Source: Oscillospiraceae bacterium
GTDB lineage: Bacteria; Bacillota; Clostridia; Oscillospirales; UBA929
Direction of reading: 5' to 3'
Assembly (NCBI GenBank): GCA_031282535.1
Contig: JAITDM010000009.1
Location: 1 to 8,143, forward strand
Length of the DNA stretch: 8,143 nt
Shown here: positions 5,130 to 8,143 of the stretch, one piece after another
Layout of the letters: the number at the start of each line of letters is the position of its first letter
How positions within the stretch are numbered: the first letter of the stretch is position 1
Position numbers and translations under genes: made by a program
The notes under the pieces: model-generated
Told to the model about the DNA's origin: nothing
The model's database searches: none
Seen by the model: the letters and a program-made list of their open reading frames with translations, nothing else

Positions 5130-5725
5130 ACGTGTTCCCCCACGCCGGTCGCCACGGGGATGTCGAAATTCAGCGTCTCGTCCAGGGTGATCTCGATGGA
5201 GGGGTAGGGGTTCATCCGGATGGAAATCTGGTGGGGGATGAACTCCACCTCGGACTCCAGCCACTCCCAGTTCGTCTCCAGCGCGTGGGGCGTCCATTGG
5301 ATCTGCAGGAAACCCGGGTCCACCATGATCTGCGGACGCACGGAGGGCATGGCCCCTACGTTGAACGAACGCGTCCGAACGCCCCGGCCCCGCGCGATGT
5401 CGCGGATGGGGGAGCCGCCCTCCTCGATGCGCAGGAAGCGCAGGCCCTCCTGGACGATGGAGGAGATGGTGGAGAGACCCTCCGACAGGGAGCGCCGGTA
5501 GAAGTCGTCCATCATGGAGAGGGAGGTGCGCAGGCCGGCGGAGGCGAAACTCTCGGTTTGGTCGATGCGGATGCGCGGCAGTTGCCGCTCGATGTGCATC
5601 TGCGCGGCAATCTGCCGCATACTGAGTTGCAGGCGGCGGGAGCGAGCAATTTGCAGCTCGGCCCGGCGGGTTTCGATCTCGATCGCTCCTTGCGTCTGCC
5701 GAATGTTGATACGTGGCATTGCCAT
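5114..5725 (-). CDS. DUF6470 (YviE-like) flagellar-cluster protein
   Basis: Uncharacterised protein encoded between flgL and fliW in many Firmicutes, equivalent in position to B. subtilis yviE. No enzymatic motif, signal peptide or membrane helix is visible in its 203 residues. The start has the family look (MPRINIRQTQGAIEIET), and a related segment recurs at 50-57 (PRIRIDQT), suggesting two similar beta-rich units of about 46 residues. The middle (about 62-115) is probably helical and basic; the C-terminal part (about 131-190) holds PQIMVDPGFLQIQWTP and alternating hydrophobic strands. The start is uncertain: ATG at 5725 (MAMPRI) or 5719 (MPRI), neither with a strong ribosome binding site. 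A TTG start at 5749 would add a stretch that does not look like the family. Its conserved place suggests a role in filament assembly or in FliW-flagellin regulation, but none has been shown to my knowledge. Confidence 0.85.
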   Translation of the reverse strand: MAMPRINIRQTQGAIEIETRRAELQIARSRRLQLSMRQIAAQMHIERQLPRIRIDQTESFASAGLRTSLSMMDDFYRRSLSEGLSTISSIVQEGLRFLRIEEGGSPIRDIARGRGVRTRSFNVGAMPSVRPQIMVDPGFLQIQWTPHALETNWEWLESEVEFIPHQISIRMNPYPSIEITLDETLNFDIPVATGVGEHVDASG

Positions 5726-5755
5726 CTTCAGCACACCAACTCTCAGCAAATATTT

Positions 5756-5779
5756 CTCTACCGCATCATTGCGGAAGAG
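5756..5779 (-). other. Hairpin in the flgL-DUF6470 gap
   Basis: Arms 5756-5765 and 5770-5779 pair over 10 positions with one mismatch, around a 4-base loop, in the 63-base gap after flgL. No T run follows on the minus strand (TAGAGAAATATTTGC comes next), so full termination is unlikely. It may mark a processing or stabilising element. Confidence 0.4.
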
Positions 5780-5788
5780 GCCGTGTTG

Positions 5789-6730
5789 TTACCGCAGGAA
5801 GTCCGCCAGCGTGGGCTGCAGGATGCGCCCGCCCACGCTCAGCGCCGCGCGGTACACCGCCTCCGCCATCGAAAAGTACATGATGGCCTCGGCCTGGTCC
5901 AAATCTTCGACGTCGGACTTCATCTGCGTGTAGTTGATGAAATCCTGCTCGAACCGGGCTGTCATGAGCTCCAGCCGGTTCTGCCGCCCGCCGATCTCGG
6001 CGGAGAGCGCCAGCGCGTTGCCCTGCAGGCGCTGGAAGATTCCGATGAAGGGCTTGAGGTCCTCCATCTCGGCGGAGGACGCCTTCTCGTAAAATTCTTT
6101 GATCTGGTGGTAGACGTTGTCCTCTCCGAGACCCATGAACCGCACGCCGGAGGTCGACACCGGCAGATCCGTGCCGAAGCCGATCTCGTACGAGATGATC
6201 TCGTCCAGCGCCTGCACGCTGGCCAGGTCGGCCGGGTCATACAGGCTGAAGCCGTTGAAGGTCATCTCGCCGGACACGGCGTCCACGGCCATCGGCGCTT
6301 TGGTCACGTTGTAGCCGCCGAAGAGGTACTTGTCGCCCAGGGTGGCGTTGCCCAGCGTGATCACTTGGTCGAGCAGCTCTTTCAGCTCATACGAGGCGGC
6401 CTGACGGTCCTCCGGCGTCTTGACCTCGTTCGAGAGGCTGACGGAGAGCTCGTAGACCCGCTTGAGGATGGTGTTCAGCTCGGTCACCGAGGACTCCGAC
6501 TGGGTGAGCCAGCTCTGGGCGTCTTGAATGTTGCGCTGGTACTGCTCGATGCCGGCCAGCCGGGAGCGGGCGTTCAGGCTCTTGATCACCCCGACGGGGT
6601 CGTCGCTCAGCCGGACGATCTTCCGGTTTGTGGCCAGCTGGGTCTGAAACCGCTCCATCTTGGCGGCGTTTCGGTATAAGTTCCGGTTGAAGGTGTTGAT
6701 CATCATCGCGTTCGTCACGCGCTGCGCCAT
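5789..6730 (-). CDS. flgL: Flagellar hook-associated protein FlgL (hook-filament junction)
   Basis: Exported junction protein (HAP3) that sits between FlgK and the flagellin filament. It is 313 residues, close to the usual 300. The N-terminal flagellin-like helical region begins QRVTNAMMINTFNRNLYRNAAKMERFQTQL and continues KIVRLSDDPVGVIKSLNARSRL, the typical FlgL pattern. The central part (about 140-210) is the variable outer domain, and the C-terminal helix ends in AEAVYRAALSVGGRILQPTLADFL, typical of the D0 coiled coil. There is no cleaved signal peptide, as expected for a type III flagellar export substrate. The ATG at 6730 follows AGGGAGG by 8 bases. flgL lies 63 bases after flgK, is probably cotranscribed with it, and is followed by the DUF6470 gene, as in Bacillus. 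Its flagellin-like ends could suggest flagellin, but length and position after flgK settle it as FlgL. Confidence 0.95.
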   Translation of the reverse strand: MAQRVTNAMMINTFNRNLYRNAAKMERFQTQLATNRKIVRLSDDPVGVIKSLNARSRLAGIEQYQRNIQDAQSWLTQSESSVTELNTILKRVYELSVSLSNEVKTPEDRQAASYELKELLDQVITLGNATLGDKYLFGGYNVTKAPMAVDAVSGEMTFNGFSLYDPADLASVQALDEIISYEIGFGTDLPVSTSGVRFMGLGEDNVYHQIKEFYEKASSAEMEDLKPFIGIFQRLQGNALALSAEIGGRQNRLELMTARFEQDFINYTQMKSDVEDLDQAEAIMYFSMAEAVYRAALSVGGRILQPTLADFLR

Positions 6731-6760
6731 GGTACATGCCTCCCTGTCACACTGTTTTCT

Positions 6761-6795
6761 GATTTTGAGGAGCTGTGGAACAGTCCCTCAAAATC
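6761..6795 (-). other. Hairpin between flgK and flgL
   Basis: GATTTTGAGG (6761-6770) and CCTCAAAATC (6786-6795) are perfect reverse complements (10 bp). Inside them CTGT (6773-6776) pairs with ACAG (6780-6783), giving a two-part stem. It overlaps the flgK stop codon and ends about 20 bases before the flgL ribosome binding site. No T run follows, so it looks like an intercistronic stability or coupling element rather than a terminator. Confidence 0.5.
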
Positions 6796-8119
6796 ACAGA
6801 CCAACGCGGCCGGTGCGGTTGATCAGCACGTCGAGGGCCTCGTCCATCGTGGTGATCACGCGGGCGGCGGCGTTGTAGGCGTGCTGGAAGCGTAGCAGGT
6901 CCGTCATCTCCTCGTCGAGTGAGACGCCCGACACCGAGGCCCGCTGGGTCGTGAGCCCGTCGAGCAAAGCGTACTCCTGCTCCGCCATCTTGTTGGCGTG
7001 GGCCACCTCCGAGGCCAGCTCGGTGATGAAGGTGTTGTAAAATTTCTCAAAATTGTTCACCACCGGGAGATCGCTGCGCTGCGCCAGCTTGATGAGCTGG
7101 TCCAGCACCGTCCGGTTGTTGCCCGTCTCGTAGTGGCCGTCCGCGTCCATCTGGACGGGTTCGTCCGAAGCCGCCACGTTGTAGGGGCTCGCCAGGATGT
7201 CGGCGGACAGCGAGAACGTGTCGATCGTCAGCCCCGCCGGGTCAAAGAACGGGACGCCCGTCCGGCTGGGCTGCGTGACCCCGCTCCCGTCGACGTAGGG
7301 CAGGGTGTAGCCGGTCTCGTGGAGCGCGTTGAACTCCGTGACGAGCGCGTTTACAAGCGTGTCGAGCTGCGCCTTGAAGTAGGGCAGGCCCTGGGTGCTC
7401 ACCGAGTTGCCGTCGCGCAGGTCCAGGTAGGAGCGCATGGCGCCGCCCGTGACCGGTACGGCGCTGCCGTCGTCGGCGAACTGCAGCTCGTGGAGCGGGG
7501 CGAGGGAGGCGGAGCCGTCGACGATGTCGTTGGTGGCGGTCTGCACGGCGGTGATCTCCCGGAAGGTGCTGTGGTCGATGAAGTCCGCCCCGCCGATCCG
7601 GACCACGAGCGTGGTCAGTTCCATCCCGTTGATGTCCGTCTTGCCGGAGCCCACCTCCTGGTACGAGATGTCCACGAGGCCGGCCAGCTCGTCGAGCAGC
7701 AGGTTGCGCTTGTCGCGCAGGTCGTTTGCGTTGTTGCCGGTCAGCTCATATTTAAAAACGGCTTGATTCAGTTCGGCGATCTGCCGGCCCAGGTCGCTGA
7801 TGTGCTTGCCCTGGGCGACGACCATCTCGTCCTGCTGGTACATCTGGTCGATGAATTTGCTGTAGTACGAGTGGAACATGTCCGTCATGGACTTGGCCTT
7901 CTCCACCGCCTCGGCGCGCACCGCGCCGTCCGTCGTGTTTTTGGAGAGCTCCTGCAAGCTGTTGAAGAAGCCGTTCATGACGGTGTTGAGGCTGGTGGCG
8001 TCTATGTCGTTGAAGATGTCCTCGATGTAGGAGAGGGCGGCGCTCCGCTCGTCCCAGTACTGGGTCCGGGTGAGTTCGTTTCGCACCTGTTTGTCGATAG
8101 AACCAATCACAGAAATCAT
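6794..8119 (-). CDS. flgK: Flagellar hook-associated protein FlgK, N-terminus missing
   Basis: First hook-filament junction protein (HAP1), exported by the flagellar type III system. The visible 441 residues contain the body and an intact C-terminus with the FlgK signature SGVSLDEEMTDLLRFQHAYN and ARVITTMDEALDVLI. The start is abnormal. A full FlgK opens with a helix of the type FFGLNIARSGL and ITGHNISNANTPGY, then about 40 more residues before the segment aligning with IDKQVRNELTRTQYW; none of that is here. The reading frame instead meets a TAA at 8137-8135 in an A+T-rich stretch (12 G+C of 48 bases, 8096-8143). The ATG at 8119 lacks a ribosome binding site, so it is probably not a real start. 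Homology seems to begin near 8100. Roughly 70-80 residues are lost through an insertion, a deletion or an assembly join. As written the product could not form a normal junction. Confidence 0.9.
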   Translation of the reverse strand: MISVIGSIDKQVRNELTRTQYWDERSAALSYIEDIFNDIDATSLNTVMNGFFNSLQELSKNTTDGAVRAEAVEKAKSMTDMFHSYYSKFIDQMYQQDEMVVAQGKHISDLGRQIAELNQAVFKYELTGNNANDLRDKRNLLLDELAGLVDISYQEVGSGKTDINGMELTTLVVRIGGADFIDHSTFREITAVQTATNDIVDGSASLAPLHELQFADDGSAVPVTGGAMRSYLDLRDGNSVSTQGLPYFKAQLDTLVNALVTEFNALHETGYTLPYVDGSGVTQPSRTGVPFFDPAGLTIDTFSLSADILASPYNVAASDEPVQMDADGHYETGNNRTVLDQLIKLAQRSDLPVVNNFEKFYNTFITELASEVAHANKMAEQEYALLDGLTTQRASVSGVSLDEEMTDLLRFQHAYNAAARVITTMDEALDVLINRTGRVGL

Positions 8120-8143
8120 AAAACAAAAAAAAGTTTATTGTCT

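Noticed and set aside
5726..5749. TTG start for the DUF6470 gene
   Set aside because: It adds LRVGVLK before the usual family start, has no good ribosome binding site, and both ATG codons fit the family better.
8125..8132. Run of eight A (T8 on the minus strand) as a phase-variation switch restoring flgK
   Set aside because: The frame that becomes joined to flgK after a one-base change encodes DNKLFFCF-type residues with no likeness to the FlgK N-terminus, so slippage would not restore the protein.

Overview
The window is about 60% G+C and carries one compact set of genes, all on the minus strand. The gene content (flgK-flgL-DUF6470-fliW-csrA, a pgi of Bacillus/Clostridium size, and a small Clostridia-type P-loop protein) points to a motile, high-GC member of the Firmicutes, probably a clostridium near the Oscillospiraceae. 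This placement rests on gene order, protein features and family memory; no database search was run.

Read along the minus strand from the right edge, the window holds: (1) flgK, cut at its 5' end by an A+T-rich junction, then flgL and a DUF6470 (YviE-like) gene; (2) fliW and csrA, overlapping by 26 bases behind a sigma-A-like promoter; (3) a 128-bp element with 26-bp inverted ends; (4) pgi, glucose-6-phosphate isomerase; (5) a gene for a 136-residue P-loop protein of unknown role, with its own promoter and a classic terminator; (6) motA and motB behind a candidate sigma-28 promoter; (7) a 19-bp perfect hairpin at the left edge. No stretch longer than 300 bases lacks a gene. The longest gap (2509-2756, 248 bases) holds the P-loop gene's promoter and leader plus two hairpins downstream of pgi.

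Most genes serve the flagellum. FlgK and FlgL join hook to filament. FliW and CsrA form the known partner switch in which FliW, released from flagellin, holds CsrA off its mRNA targets. MotA and MotB are the proton-type stator. In Bacillus the block flgM-flgN-flgK-flgL-yviE-fliW-csrA is followed by hag (flagellin). Here flagellin is not in the window, and pgi and the P-loop gene lie between csrA and motAB.

I see no defence system, CRISPR array, tRNA, rRNA or complete transposon. The points most worth checking are the broken flgK at the right edge, the inverted-repeat element before pgi, the uncharacterised P-loop protein, a CsrA-type ACAGGGAT motif in a terminator loop just before motA, and the hairpins found at nearly every gene junction.
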